The notes beneath the pieces were generated by a model. That model searched no databases. It was not told the origin of the DNA and was given only the letters and a program-made list of their open reading frames with translations. From Ammoniphilus oxalaticus (GTDB taxonomy: Bacteria > Bacillota > Bacilli > Aneurinibacillales > RAOX-1): a DNA stretch of 64,000 nucleotides. Location of the stretch: positions 1-64,000 of the forward strand of contig NZ_MCHY01000008.1 of NCBI RefSeq assembly GCF_003609605.1. Reading direction: 5' to 3'. Shown here in pieces: positions 54,003 through 64,000 of this stretch (positions within the stretch are counted from its first letter, which is position 1; every line of letters starts with the position of its first letter). A program made the position numbers and the translations under genes.

Positions 54003-54506
54003 ATGCAGAAGCATACGATATCTGTATTAGTTAATGATCAGCCCGGTGTGCTTGCAAGAGTTGCAAATCTATTTGGTCGACGAGGTTTTAACATCGATAG
54101 TATTTCCGTAGGTAATTCGGAAGAAAAAGGACTCTCTCGAATGATTATTGTCACCGAGGGAGATGAAAAAACGTTGGAGCAGGTGACTAAGCAGTTGCAC
54201 AAATTGATCGACGTGATCAAAGTTCATCAGCTTAGCGACGCTCCGATGGTTTCAAGAGAAATCGTCTTGATGAAAGTTGACGCGGCGCCTGCGGTTCGTT
54301 CTGAAATTACAGGTGTTATCGAGCCGTTTCGAGCAACAATCGTAGACGTCGGGCCATCGTCAGTGATTGTCCAGTCGACAGGCGATTCCGAAAAAATTGA
54401 AGCGTTAATCGAACTGCTTCGTCCTTATGGGATTAGAGAATTGTCCCGCACAGGTGTAACAGCGATGTCCAGAGGGATGGTTCCCGCTTTAAAACTACAA
54501 GCCTAA
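54003..54506 (+). CDS. ilvN: Acetolactate synthase small subunit
   Basis: A 167-residue regulatory subunit with an ACT domain (about residues 4-75, ISVLVNDQPGVLARVANLFGRRGFNI) and a C-terminal domain (about 80-160). It confers valine feedback control on IlvB. ATG 54003 one base after the ilvB stop; an upstream in-frame ATG lies inside ilvB. Confidence 0.93.
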   Translation: MQKHTISVLVNDQPGVLARVANLFGRRGFNIDSISVGNSEEKGLSRMIIVTEGDEKTLEQVTKQLHKLIDVIKVHQLSDAPMVSREIVLMKVDAAPAVRSEITGVIEPFRATIVDVGPSSVIVQSTGDSEKIEALIELLRPYGIRELSRTGVTAMSRGMVPALKLQA

Positions 54507-54550
54507 ACCATTTTTCTATAAAATATAAAATATAAAATATCTATGGATAA

Positions 54551-55561
<1,011 letters not shown>

Positions 55562-55588
55562 GGCAGATTAATCAGGAGGTGGCAGCTG

Positions 55589-57148
55589 ATGAGGAAAATT
55601 GAGATCTTTGATACAACGCTGCGTGACGGTGAACAGTCACCGGGAGTGAATCTAACCATCGATGAAAAGATCGAGATTGCCTTACAGTTAGAGAGACTCG
55701 GTGTGACAAGGATGGAGGTTGGGTTTGCTGCTGCTTCTCCTGGTGAAATTAGAGCCATTCAAGAAGTAGCAAAACGTGTGAAAAACACAACCGTTGTCAG
55801 CCTGTCTCGTTCTTTAGAAGGGGATATCGATAAATCATGGGAAGCGCTAAAAAACGCGGAAAATGCTTGCGTGCATGTCTTTTTAGCGACTTCTCCGATT
55901 CATCGGCAACACAAGCTTCAAATGACGAAGGAACAAGTTGTCGAGCAGGCGGTAGCGGCGGTGACCTATGCAAAAAAGTACTTTTCTGAAATTCAGTTTT
56001 CGTGTGAAGACGCGGCTAGAACAGAAATTGACTTTTTGTCAGAAGTGGTTGCGGCTGTCGTAAAAGCAGGAGCCAAGGTAATCAACTTACCTGATACGGT
56101 GGGGTATATGACGCCGGTTGAATATGGAAACATATTCAGACAGTTGCGTGAGCGTGTGCCGGGAATCGAAAATGTGAAGCTAAGTAGTCATTGCCATGAT
56201 GATTTGGGAATGGCGGTAGCGAATTCGCTTGCGGCGATTGAAGGCGGAGCGACACAGGTTGAATGTACGGTGAATGGAATTGGCGAACGCGCGGGGAATG
56301 CGGCTCTAGAAGAAGTGGCGCTTGCCCTTGATACGCGAAAAGGCATTTATCAAGCAAAGACAGATATTAAGCTTGACGAGATTGCGCGCACAAGTAAACT
56401 CGTCAGTCGCTTAACAGGGATGTTTGTGCCTGGTAACAAGGCGATTGTCGGAGCGAATGCGTTTGCCCATGAATCCGGAATTCACCAGGATGGTGTCTTG
56501 AAGGAAATTACGACATACGAAATCATTCGTCCAGAAACAGTCGGCTTTAAATCGAATAAACTCGTGATGGGTAAACACTCGGGTCGTCACGCATTCAAAG
56601 ATAAGCTGGAGGAATTAGGTTACCGTCTTGAGCGAGAGCAAGTCAATGAGGCTTTTGTTCGCTTTAAAGACTTGTGCGATCGGAAAAAGGAAGTAACGGA
56701 TGATGATATCGTCGCGTTGCTCGATTCGAAGATTCTAGAAATGCCAGAAGCATTTGTGCTCGAATCGCTTCAGTTAGCATATGGTAACTTGTCCGTTCCG
56801 ACAGCGAGCGTGCGGATCGCGTTAGCAAACGGCGAGATGGTGGAAGAGGCCGCTGTGGGGAATGGATCTGTTGACTCGATTTATAAAGCGATTGATCGCG
56901 TGACAGAAGAAGAAGTCACATTAGACGATTATAAGATTGTGTCTGTCACCCATGGAAAGGACGCATTAGGAGAAGTTTATGTTCGTCTAAGTCAAAATGG
57001 TATTTCGGTGCAAGGACGCGACGTAAGCACGGATGTATTGGAAGCTAGCGCCAAAGCTTATATCCAGGCGATTAATAAAATAATTGCTAGAAGAAGAGAT
57101 TCTTCTAATGCGGTAGAGCCGCTTCCGTTAACCTCAACGATGAACTAG
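55589..57148 (+). CDS. leuA: 2-isopropylmalate synthase
   Basis: A 519-residue LeuA: catalytic [15 protein letters not shown], metal ligands [16 protein letters not shown], and a C-terminal regulatory domain (about 390-519) for leucine feedback. Condenses acetyl-CoA with 2-oxoisovalerate. AGGAGGTGG before its ATG, 27 nt after ilvC. Confidence 0.95.
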   Translation: MRKIEIFDTTLRDGEQSPGVNLTIDEKIEIALQLERLGVTRMEVGFAAASPGEIRAIQEVAKRVKNTTVVSLSRSLEGDIDKSWEALKNAENACVHVFLATSPIHRQHKLQMTKEQVVEQAVAAVTYAKKYFSEIQFSCEDAARTEIDFLSEVVAAVVKAGAKVINLPDTVGYMTPVEYGNIFRQLRERVPGIENVKLSSHCHDDLGMAVANSLAAIEGGATQVECTVNGIGERAGNAALEEVALALDTRKGIYQAKTDIKLDEIARTSKLVSRLTGMFVPGNKAIVGANAFAHESGIHQDGVLKEITTYEIIRPETVGFKSNKLVMGKHSGRHAFKDKLEELGYRLEREQVNEAFVRFKDLCDRKKEVTDDDIVALLDSKILEMPEAFVLESLQLAYGNLSVPTASVRIALANGEMVEEAAVGNGSVDSIYKAIDRVTEEEVTLDDYKIVSVTHGKDALGEVYVRLSQNGISVQGRDVSTDVLEASAKAYIQAINKIIARRRDSSNAVEPLPLTSTMN

Positions 57149-57172
57149 AAATGTAAAGAGGATGGAATACAA

Positions 57173-58252
57173 ATGAAGGAATTTAAAATCGCCGTTTTAC
57201 CCGGGGATGGAATCGGCCCCGAAGTTATGGAACAGGCCGTAAAAATACTGAAAGTCATTGAGCACCAAGAAAAAGTGAAATTCAATTTTGAATATGGATT
57301 ACTTGGCGGCTGCGCGATTGATGCGGATGGAACGCCGCTTCCAGAACAAACGTTAGAAATTACGAAAAACGCGGATGCGATCTTGTTAGGAGCGGTTGGC
57401 GGACCAAAGTGGGATCAGAATCCGAACCATCTTAGACCGGAAGCAGGGTTATTGGCTCTTCGAAAAGAGCTCGACCTATATGCAAACTTACGTCCGGCGC
57501 AAATGTACGAATGCATGGCCAAAGCTTCCTCTTTAAAAGAAGAGCTGGTTGCGGGAGTAGATATCATGGTCGTGCGCGAACTGACGGGTGGAATCTACTT
57601 CGGGGAAAAGAAACGATATGAAGACCAAAATGGCAAGGAAGTCGCCGTCGATACATTGCTTTACCATGAAGATGAGATTGAAAGAATCGTAAGGATGGCT
57701 TTTGAAATCGCAGGTAAACGAGACAACAGATTAGTATCTGTTGATAAAGCGAATGTGTTGGAAAGCTCTAGATTGTGGAGAAGTGTTGTTGAGCGTATAG
57801 CTAAAGAGTACCCGAATATTGAATGTACGCACATGCTAGTGGACGCATGCGCTATGCAGTTAGTGCGGGCGCCAAAACAGTTTGACGTGATTGTAACGGA
57901 AAATATGTTTGGCGATATTTTAAGCGATGAAGCGGCAATGCTGACCGGTTCAATCGGGATGCTCGCCTCGGCAAGCTTAACCGATGGAAATTTAGGTCTA
58001 TACGAACCTGTCCATGGTTCCGCGCCTGATATTGCTGGGCAAGAATTGGCTAATCCAATTGCTACGATTTTGTCAGCGGCATTGATGCTGCGTTATTCAT
58101 TCGGACTAGATGACGCCGCTAAACGAATTGAAGACGCGGTTGAAGATGTGCTGAATAAAGGAATTCGCACAGCGGATATTGCCACAACTGGAGAAATTTC
58201 AGTTGGAACGAACGACATGGCAAACTATATCGCCGAAATATTAGAAGCTTAA
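57173..58252 (+). CDS. leuB: 3-isopropylmalate dehydrogenase
   Basis: A 359-residue Leu[68 protein letters not shown]. Oxidises and decarboxylates 3-isopropylmalate. leuC and leuD, the usual next genes, are absent; the isomerase must be encoded elsewhere. Confidence 0.95.
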   Translation: MKEFKIAVLPGDGIGPEVMEQAVKILKVIEHQEKVKFNFEYGLLGGCAIDADGTPLPEQTLEITKNADAILLGAVGGPKWDQNPNHLRPEAGLLALRKELDLYANLRPAQMYECMAKASSLKEELVAGVDIMVVRELTGGIYFGEKKRYEDQNGKEVAVDTLLYHEDEIERIVRMAFEIAGKRDNRLVSVDKANVLESSRLWRSVVERIAKEYPNIECTHMLVDACAMQLVRAPKQFDVIVTENMFGDILSDEAAMLTGSIGMLASASLTDGNLGLYEPVHGSAPDIAGQELANPIATILSAALMLRYSFGLDDAAKRIEDAVEDVLNKGIRTADIATTGEISVGTNDMANYIAEILEA

Positions 58253-58295
58253 AAAAATAGCCATAGAAGGAGTACTACTTCCTTCTATGGCTATT
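58251..58295. terminator. Hairpin between convergent leuB and ysdB
   Basis: A 16-bp stem (AATAGCCATAGAAGGA, 58256-58271, and its complement 58280-58295) with loop GTACTACT. Seven A upstream give a U tract on the minus strand, so it works best for ysdB; the plus-strand side lacks a T run. Confidence 0.75.
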
Positions 58296-58677
58296 CACTA
58301 TTGTGGAGCAACTCGCGAATCGGGCTCTTCCAGCTTATTTCCGCATGGGGATACGCGGCGTGGATCATCGATCTGATTTCTTCAAAATCTTCTCTTTGCA
58401 ATCCGACAAGTTCTTCATGGCGACGTGGCCAGACGTGTATTTTAACGATTTGAAAAGCTTCTTCCGTCGTCCCCATATATTTTTCCCCTTCAAATAGAAC
58501 GCCGCGATAAACGAGTAGAATGTTGCGGTGAACATTTCCTTTGTCGTCCATCATGATGGTTCGCTTCTGTTCTACCGCTCGGTTAATTTTCCGATAGGGA
58601 TGGAGAAAAAATGTAAAACACCAATAAATTCCAAGGATTAATAAAATGAGTAACAGGATACGAATAATGAGAATCAT
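58291..58677 (-). CDS. ysdB: YsdB-family protein (sigma-W regulon related)
   Basis: A 128-residue protein with one N-terminal membrane helix (about residues 3-22), then LLVYRGVLFEGEKYMGTTEEAFQI, AEISWKSPIREL: matches YsdB in length and blocks. B. subtilis ysdB lies next to ilv-leu related genes and ysdC and is linked to the sigma-W response; exact role unknown. AAGGAG 5 nt before its ATG. Confidence 0.85.
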   Translation of the reverse strand: MILIIRILLLILLILGIYWCFTFFLHPYRKINRAVEQKRTIMMDDKGNVHRNILLVYRGVLFEGEKYMGTTEEAFQIVKIHVWPRRHEELVGLQREDFEEIRSMIHAAYPHAEISWKSPIRELLHNSE

Positions 58678-58810
58678 AGTAACTCCTTCACAAGATTAGG
58701 TTTATATGACTTACTATACGATTAGAATAGCTAATTGGATTCATTTTAGGTACATTGTAATAGAATGCAAGTTTGCGGGTCAATTCGTCCCACAGAGAAA
58801 GGGGTTTCCA

Positions 58811-60571
58811 ATGAAAACAGTCATTGCCACTTTAAATGCTAAATATATTCATGCCTCACTCGCTTTGCGTTATTTAAAAGCGTATTGCCAACAAGATTTT
58901 GAATTAGAAATGATGGAGTTTACAATTCGGGATACTCCTATCAATATCGTCACGGATATTATCAACGCGAATCCAACGGTTGTTGGTTTTTCCTGTTATA
59001 TCTGGAATATTGAAGAGACGATCATTTTAATTGATATGTTAAAGAAAATAAATCCCCAACTCAAGATCATACTAGGCGGACCTGAAGTATCCTATGACGT
59101 AGCTTATTGGATGGAGCGACTACAAGGCGTCGACTTTATTGTCGTTGGAGAAGGAGAAGAAACGCTTCATCATTTGTTAAGTGAGATTGAGGGCGAACAT
59201 AAATATGATCTTGTTTTTGGAATTGCTTATCGAAAGGGAGAGGAGGTTGTGATAAATCCGCCTAATCCCCGCTTAGATCTAAACGACATTCCTTCGCCGT
59301 ATATTGGTTTTGATGATATAGAGGAGTTGCGCAATCGGGTCGTTTATTATGAGACTTCGCGAGGTTGTCCTTTCTCTTGCAGTTTTTGTCTGTCTTCGAT
59401 TGAGGTTGGAGTGCGCTATTTTGACATTGAGCGGGCAAAAAAAGAACTGAAATACTTAATTGATAACGGTGTAAAACTGATCAAATTTGTTGACCGCACG
59501 TTTAATATTCGCCGTGATTATGCAATGGAAATTTTCGATTTTTTAATTAAGAACCACGGAGGAGCAGTCTTTCAATTTGAAATTACAGCAGATATTATGA
59601 GACCTGAAGTGCTGGATTATCTCGCGGAACATGCTCCGCCTGGCATTTTTAGATTTGAAATTGGAGTGCAATCAACGAATGATGCAACAAATATACTCGT
59701 TGAACGCCGCCAGAACTTTGACAAATTGAGCCATACAGTAATGACCATCAAAAATGCGGAAAACATTGATCAGCATCTGGATTTAATTGCGGGATTGCCT
59801 GAAGAAGACTATGATTCCTTTCGTAAAACGTTCAACGATGTTTTCGCGATGCGACCAGAGGAGTTGCAGTTAGGATTTTTAAAGATGTTAAGAGGAACAG
59901 GGATGAGGATCAATGCCGACAAGTATGGATACAAGTGGATGGAGCATGCCCCATACGAAATATTAGGTAACGACGTGCTTCCTTTTTCCGATATCGTCAA
60001 AATAAAAAGGGTAGAAGACGTTTTGGAGAAGTATTGGAATGCGCACCGGCTGGATCGCACAGTCGAATTTTTGGTTTCTACACAATTTGAAACACCGTTC
60101 GATTTCTTCCAACAGTTTGGCGACTATTGGGAATTGAATGGGTGGCAACGCATCGGACATCAGCTCGAGGATTTGTTTACACGACTTTATCAATTTCTTG
60201 AGCATATAGAAATTAAGGATCTGCCGATTGCAAAGGGCATCATGCAGTTAGATTACTTTTTGACGCAACGCAACAAGCCGCGTAGAACGTGGTGGACGTT
60301 TGAAATGGAAAAAAGCGAACAGCAACGGTTAATGAGACTGGCGGCAAATGAGCCGAACCTATTAGGCCCGAAATTTACGTCTTATAACATGGATGAAAGA
60401 GAATTGCACAAACGGGCAGTCGTCGAGCTTTTGCCATTTGACTTGCAGAAATATGAGACAAGCGGCGAGATTACCGAAGCGGAAACGTTGTTACTTGTCT
60501 ATTATGAGCTAGGCCAACTTCCGAGCTACTTTACGGCTAATCTGGCTGATGTGCAAATCGCGGAAAACTAG
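58811..60571 (+). CDS. B12-binding-domain radical SAM protein
   Basis: A 586-residue protein: N-terminal cobalamin-binding-type domain (about residues 1-130, VIATLNAKYIHASLALRYL, ILGGPEVSYD), radical SAM core with CPFSCSFC near residue 190 and IKFVDRTFN, and a C-terminal DUF4080 region (about 370-570). The reaction is unknown; members are common in Firmicutes and are thought to methylate or rearrange a substrate. I start at ATG 58811 behind AGAAAGGGG; the longer upstream frame has no site. Confidence 0.8.
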   Translation: MKTVIATLNAKYIHASLALRYLKAYCQQDFELEMMEFTIRDTPINIVTDIINANPTVVGFSCYIWNIEETIILIDMLKKINPQLKIILGGPEVSYDVAYWMERLQGVDFIVVGEGEETLHHLLSEIEGEHKYDLVFGIAYRKGEEVVINPPNPRLDLNDIPSPYIGFDDIEELRNRVVYYETSRGCPFSCSFCLSSIEVGVRYFDIERAKKELKYLIDNGVKLIKFVDRTFNIRRDYAMEIFDFLIKNHGGAVFQFEITADIMRPEVLDYLAEHAPPGIFRFEIGVQSTNDATNILVERRQNFDKLSHTVMTIKNAENIDQHLDLIAGLPEEDYDSFRKTFNDVFAMRPEELQLGFLKMLRGTGMRINADKYGYKWMEHAPYEILGNDVLPFSDIVKIKRVEDVLEKYWNAHRLDRTVEFLVSTQFETPFDFFQQFGDYWELNGWQRIGHQLEDLFTRLYQFLEHIEIKDLPIAKGIMQLDYFLTQRNKPRRTWWTFEMEKSEQQRLMRLAANEPNLLGPKFTSYNMDERELHKRAVVELLPFDLQKYETSGEITEAETLLLVYYELGQLPSYFTANLADVQIAEN

Positions 60572-60628
60572 GTTATAATAAATGCGTGAAAGACCCGTAT
60601 TACCAAAACTATACAAAGGAGGCTTTTT

Positions 60629-61708
60629 ATGCTGGACAATCAGCTAGAAATGTTCAAGGAATTAACGGAAACGCCAGGCGCTCCCGGTCATGAAGGGGCC
60701 GTTCGGGAAGTCATGAAGAAGTACATAGAGCCTTATGCTGACGAGGTTTATACCGATAATCTGGGAAGTTTGATCGCTAGACAAGGCAATCCGGAGCAAG
60801 GCCCAAAAGTGATGGTTGCGGGTCACTTGGATGAAGTCGGATTTATGATTACGATGATTACGGACAAAGGGTTTCTACGGTTCCAACCGCTTGGTGGATG
60901 GTGGAATCAAGTGATGCTTGCCCAACGCGTAACCGTTTTAACGAGGAAAGGCCCGATTGAAGGGGTAATTGGTTCAACGCCGCCTCACATTTTGAGCCCT
61001 GAAGCTCGACGCAAGCCTGTTGAAATTAAGAGTATGTTTATTGATATCGGAGCGAGCAGCAAAGAAGAAGCAGAGGAGTTTGGGATTCGTCCCGGCGATA
61101 CGGTCGTGCCCATCTGTCCTTTTACAGTGATGAAAAACCCAAAATTGTTAATGGCAAAAGCTTGGGATAATCGGATTGGCTGCGCGATTGCAATCGAAGT
61201 GCTTAAGCAGCTGAAAGATACAAATTATGCGGGCGCTGTTTACGGCGTTGGCACGGTTCAGGAAGAAGTCGGATTACGCGGAGCGCAAACATCGGTTCAC
61301 GCTGTTGATCCTGATATCGCTTTCGCGGTTGACGTTGGAATCGCGGGAGATACGCCTGGCATCAAGAAGGAAGACGCCCAGTCAGAGTTAGGCGCTGGGC
61401 CGCAACTACTGCTTTATGACGCATCAATGATTCCACACCGTGGACTGCGCGATTTTGTCATTGAAACAGCGGACGAATTAGAAATCCCATACCAATTTGA
61501 CACCATTTCTGGCGGCGGAACGGACGCGGGCCGATTACACTTGCATAGCAAGGGGGTTCCATCCCTTGTCGTAAGTGTTGCGACGAGATATATTCACAGC
61601 CACGCGTCGATTCTTCATCGCGATGATTTCGACAATGCGGTACGATTATTGGTGGAAGTAATTAAACGTTTAGATCAACAAAAATTAGAACAAATTAGAT
61701 CGGTATAA
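60629..61708 (+). CDS. ysdC: M42-family aminopeptidase
   Basis: A 359-residue M42 peptidase: metal ligands in [46 protein letters not shown] and [10 protein letters not shown]. Acts as a dodecameric glutamyl- or broad-specificity aminopeptidase. AAAGGAGG before its ATG. Neighbour of ysdB as in B. subtilis. Confidence 0.92.
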   Translation: MLDNQLEMFKELTETPGAPGHEGAVREVMKKYIEPYADEVYTDNLGSLIARQGNPEQGPKVMVAGHLDEVGFMITMITDKGFLRFQPLGGWWNQVMLAQRVTVLTRKGPIEGVIGSTPPHILSPEARRKPVEIKSMFIDIGASSKEEAEEFGIRPGDTVVPICPFTVMKNPKLLMAKAWDNRIGCAIAIEVLKQLKDTNYAGAVYGVGTVQEEVGLRGAQTSVHAVDPDIAFAVDVGIAGDTPGIKKEDAQSELGAGPQLLLYDASMIPHRGLRDFVIETADELEIPYQFDTISGGGTDAGRLHLHSKGVPSLVVSVATRYIHSHASILHRDDFDNAVRLLVEVIKRLDQQKLEQIRSV

Positions 61709-61728
61709 TGTCGTGTTAGAAAACAAAG

Positions 61729-61760
61729 AGAGCTCACCGTCGGGTGAACTCTTTTTGTTT
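61729..61760 (+). terminator. Intrinsic terminator after ysdC
   Basis: AGAGCTCACC (61729-61738) pairs with GGTGAACTCT (61743-61752) with one mismatch, followed by TTTTT. Confidence 0.8.
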
Positions 61761-61789
61761 TAAGCGAAGTGGCAGTGAGGATTGGCGTG

Positions 61790-62008
61790 TTATTGTTTAA
61801 TTTCACGATGTAAAATTTGCAGGATTTGTCCCTGCGTCTCGACGGGGCTATGATTCCACAGCACTTCAAACAGAACGCCAAGACCTGGTAACGTTTTGTC
61901 TTCGCCGCTTGTGATCGCATCAATGATTGTCTCTCGCAATTCTCCAAGCGATGAATCGGAAACATTAGCAAGCACGGCTCGACGCAAATCGACTTGAGAT
62001 GGTTGCAT
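61790..62008 (-). CDS. sspI: Small acid-soluble spore protein I
   Basis: A 72-residue SspI: QVDLRRAVLANVSDSSL, LRETIIDAITSGEDKTLPGLG, and the C-terminal HREIKQ. It is a minor SASP made in the forespore under sigma-G. GGGAGG upstream of its ATG. Located between ysdC and ysgA-pheS, as in B. subtilis. Confidence 0.93.
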   Translation of the reverse strand: MQPSQVDLRRAVLANVSDSSLGELRETIIDAITSGEDKTLPGLGVLFEVLWNHSPVETQGQILQILHREIKQ

Positions 62009-62139
62009 TTAGATTGCCTCCCGACATAAATGTGATCATTTTATCGTTTGCATGCTTCCTCGTTTTCATCCCGTTAGGAATTGGTAATTAGCTGTGCTAT
62101 AATATTTTTTACAAAAAAATCATGTTAGGAATGAGGGCC

Positions 62140-62799
62140 ATGGCGGATCGAGCATTCGCGGTAGTTGGAATGGGACGTTTTGGTTCAAGTGTAGCAAAGA
62201 CATTGTATGAGATGGGTTATGATGTAATGGCAATTGATACGGATGAAGAGAAAATTCAAGATCATATCCAGTCGGTTACTTACGCTGTACAGGCTGATTC
62301 GACTGATGAACAAGCTTTAAAAGAATTGGGGATGCGTAATTTCGACGTGGTTGTCGTTGCAATTGGCGAAGATATTCAGGCAAGCATCTTGTCTACGCTA
62401 ATTTTAAAAGAACTAGGGGTTAAGAAAGTTGTTGTAAAAGCGCAAAGTGAACGGCACGGTAAGGTCCTTTATAAAATTGGAGCGGATCGGGTTGTATTCC
62501 CAGAAAGGGATATGGGGGCAAGGGTTGCCAACAATTTAGTTTCACCCGGTATTTTAGATTTTATTGAACTTGCCGAAGATTATAGTGTTGCTGAGATTGC
62601 GGCAACTACAGGGATGATTGGAAAAGATTTGGTCACCTTGGATATTCGCGCTCGCTTTGGGGTGAACGTGATGGCGATTAAAAGCGGTGAAAACATAAAC
62701 ATTGCTCCGAATGCGGAAGATGTAATTCAGGAGGACGATGTGCTCGTTGTGATCGGACATAATAGTGACTTGAAGCGACTAGAGGAGAAGAGTAAGTAG
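62140..62799 (+). CDS. K+ uptake regulatory RCK protein (KtrA/KtrC type)
   Basis: A 219-residue RCK protein: RCK_N (about residues 1-140) with NAD-binding GMGRFGSSVAKTLY and acidic AIDTDEEKI, then RCK_C (about 140-219). Such proteins form octameric rings gating Ktr potassium channels by ATP/ADP and c-di-AMP. Start at ATG 62140 behind AGGAATGAGGG; an upstream ATG at 62122 is less favoured. No ktrB/D-like membrane partner is in the window. Confidence 0.88.
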   Translation: MADRAFAVVGMGRFGSSVAKTLYEMGYDVMAIDTDEEKIQDHIQSVTYAVQADSTDEQALKELGMRNFDVVVVAIGEDIQASILSTLILKELGVKKVVVKAQSERHGKVLYKIGADRVVFPERDMGARVANNLVSPGILDFIELAEDYSVAEIAATTGMIGKDLVTLDIRARFGVNVMAIKSGENINIAPNAEDVIQEDDVLVVIGHNSDLKRLEEKSK

Positions 62800-62810
62800 A
62801 GGTGGATGAT

Positions 62811-63623
62811 ATGGAAAGAATCGAATCGGTACAGAATGCAAGGGTGAAAGAATGGGCTAAGCTAGGCAAAAGGAAAGGAAGAGAACAGGCGGGATCGTTT
62901 ATTGTTGAAGGGGAACACGTAGTCGAGGAGGCGATAAAGCAGGAAGCGCCAATCGAAGCCTTGTTAATGACGGAGGCATTCCCCGCAACGGAGATCATTA
63001 GCCAATTTGCTCAGACGAACCCTTCAATTTGCTTTCAAGTGTCTGATACTATTATGAGGCGATTGTCTGAAACAGAAACGCCGCAAGGAATTATGGCGAT
63101 TACGAAAATCCAAAAGGACGAATTGGAATCCTTTATACATAAAAAGTATTTGCTGTTATTAGACGCGATTCAGGATCCAGGTAATCTTGGAACGATCATT
63201 CGCGCAGCTGACGCGGCGGGGGTCGATGGAATCATCCTTGGCAACGGCACAGTCGATCCGCATAACTCCAAAGTGGTCCGTTCAACAATGGGTTCTATTT
63301 TTCATATTCCGATTATTCAAGCGAACTTAGCGGAAATTATTGGGCAGCTGCAACAACATGAATACACATTCATTGCCGCAAGTTTGGAAGGGGCGGTCGC
63401 CTATGATGAGCAAGACTACACAGGATCTATTGGAATCGTCATCGGCAATGAAGCGAATGGCGTCTCTGAGGAAATTTTGCGCGCTTGCTCTTCAAGGATT
63501 AAGATCCCACTCTACGGCCGCGCTGAATCGTTGAATGCCGCGATCGCCGCGGGAATTATTATGTATGAAGCGACCCGTCAAAGAAAGCAAGTTGCGCCGA
63601 AAGCGCCGATTGACTATAATTAA
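62811..63623 (+). CDS. ysgA: TrmH/SpoU-family RNA methyltransferase
   Basis: A 270-residue SpoU-family enzyme: N-terminal RNA-binding part, QDPGNLGTIIRAADAAG, IGIVIGNEANGVS and C-terminal RIKIPLYGRAESLNAAIAAG, forming the SAM-binding knot. It 2'-O-methylates tRNA or rRNA; the target is unknown. ATG 62811 behind GTAGAGGTG. Located before pheS as ysgA in B. subtilis. Confidence 0.9.
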   Translation: MERIESVQNARVKEWAKLGKRKGREQAGSFIVEGEHVVEEAIKQEAPIEALLMTEAFPATEIISQFAQTNPSICFQVSDTIMRRLSETETPQGIMAITKIQKDELESFIHKKYLLLLDAIQDPGNLGTIIRAADAAGVDGIILGNGTVDPHNSKVVRSTMGSIFHIPIIQANLAEIIGQLQQHEYTFIAASLEGAVAYDEQDYTGSIGIVIGNEANGVSEEILRACSSRIKIPLYGRAESLNAAIAAGIIMYEATRQRKQVAPKAPIDYN

Positions 63624-63654
63624 CGTGAATTGAAGATGATTATAAAGTGAAGAT

Positions 63655-63919
63655 GGAGACAAGTAAGTAGGATCGAGCTATGAACGAACGATGGCTACGT
63701 TAATCGTTTTAGGGAGGGGAGCCTAGACTGGAAGTTCCCTCATAGCGTAACCTAGCTGAATTCACTCCGGAGCTGTCCCCTGAAAGGATATCGAATAGGG
63801 GGTACCGGTGAACAACCGTTAAACATTTGTAAAGTGAGAACGATCGACCGTATTTGTAATCGTTCTAATAAGGGTGGTACCGCGACCTCTCGTCCCTTGC
63901 CAGGGATGAGAGGTTTTTT
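63655..63919 (+). promoter_or_regulatory. T-box leader, phenylalanine specifier (pheS)
   Basis: Stem I elements, specifier TTC (63761-63763) before ACTCCGGAGCT, and T-box AGGGTGGTACCGCG (63871-63884). The terminator pairs ACCTCTCGTCCCT (63885 on) with AGGGATGAGAGGT (ending 63914), followed by T run. TTC reads phenylalanine; uncharged tRNA-Phe would allow pheS expression. Confidence 0.9.
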
Positions 63920-63942
63920 GTTGGATTAAAGGAGGAATTACT

Positions 63943-64000
63943 GTGCAGGAAAAGTTAGTGGAGTTAAAAGAAGCAGCGCTCGCAAGCTTATCGGATGTTA
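63943..64000 (+). CDS. pheS: Phenylalanyl-tRNA synthetase alpha subunit (3'-truncated by window edge)
   Basis: A GTG start with AAAGGAGG upstream opens a frame reading MQEKLVELKEAALASLSDV, the N-terminal coiled coil of PheS. Only 19 codons lie inside the window. Identity is supported by the phenylalanine T-box and by the ysgA-pheS order. Confidence 0.85.
   Translation, partial: MQEKLVELKEAALASLSDV

Noticed and set aside
62009-62060. Sigma-G promoter for sspI (GCATG, 18 bp, CATTTAT on the minus strand)
   Set aside because: The -10 box does not fit CATNNTA, and the start point would fall on the ribosome-binding site.

Overview
The window is a chromosomal stretch of an endospore-forming Firmicute of the order Bacillales, with moderate G+C by eye and frequent TTG/GTG starts. 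Evidence for a spore former: spoVR, ytrH/ytrI, ytvI, ytaF, ytxC, sspI, yheC/yheD-type coat genes and an exosporium BclB-type C-terminus. Gene order follows the conserved Bacillales backbone (dnaE, malic enzyme, accDA, ytvI, citZ-icd-mdh, phoPR, polA-mutM-ytaF-coaE, gapB, nrdR-dnaB-dnaI, ytxC, infC-rpmI-rplT, ilv-leu, sspI-ysgA-pheS), but differs from B. subtilis: pfkA-pyk are not after accA, speD is not after gapB, thrS is not before infC, leuCD do not follow leuB, and an mqnC (futalosine menaquinone pathway) gene overlaps dnaI. A relative of Ammoniphilus, Aneurinibacillus or Brevibacillus is a reasonable guess, but it is inference only.

Layout. 1-1.4 kb: 3' end of a collagen-like exosporium protein gene, a strong terminator, a decayed mazEF toxin-antitoxin remnant and a doubtful small ORF. 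1.5-3.6 kb: spoVR and a cysteine-cluster protein. 3.65-10.6 kb (minus): a six-gene operon with five YheC/YheD ATP-grasp paralogues and one GNAT acetyltransferase, behind a candidate sigma-K promoter; this is the most unusual locus of the window. 10.7-18.4 kb: yheB, MBL hydrolase, M48 protease, trmB, ytoI, then minus-strand ytpI/UPF0145 and ytrHI. 18.5-26.7 kb: dnaE, malic enzyme with a palindromic operator, a FadR-type regulator, accDA, a thioesterase. 26.7-31.9 kb: DUF1657, ytvI, then citZ-icd-mdh. 32-42.6 kb: lipoprotein, phoPR, prohibitin-like protein, polA-mutM-ytaF-coaE-lytic transglycosylase, gapB with a CcpN-like box. 42.7-49.7 kb: nrdR-dnaB-dnaI-mqnC, a 39-residue membrane peptide, an unassigned structured RNA region, ytxC, and infC-rpmI-rplT behind an L20-type leader. 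49.9-51.8 kb: sulfate reduction genes cysH and sat. 51.8-58.3 kb: leucine T-box and ilvBNC-leuAB. 58.3-64 kb: ysdB, a B12-binding radical SAM protein, M42 peptidase, sspI, ktr-type RCK protein, ysgA, and a phenylalanine T-box leading into the start of pheS.

Together the genes cover spore morphogenesis, DNA replication and repair, the oxidative TCA branch, fatty-acid initiation, gluconeogenesis (gapB, malic enzyme) and branched-chain amino-acid synthesis. No insertion sequence, prophage, tRNA, rRNA or CRISPR array was seen. Starts were adjusted from the longest open frames where a ribosome-binding site or family N-terminus indicated it.
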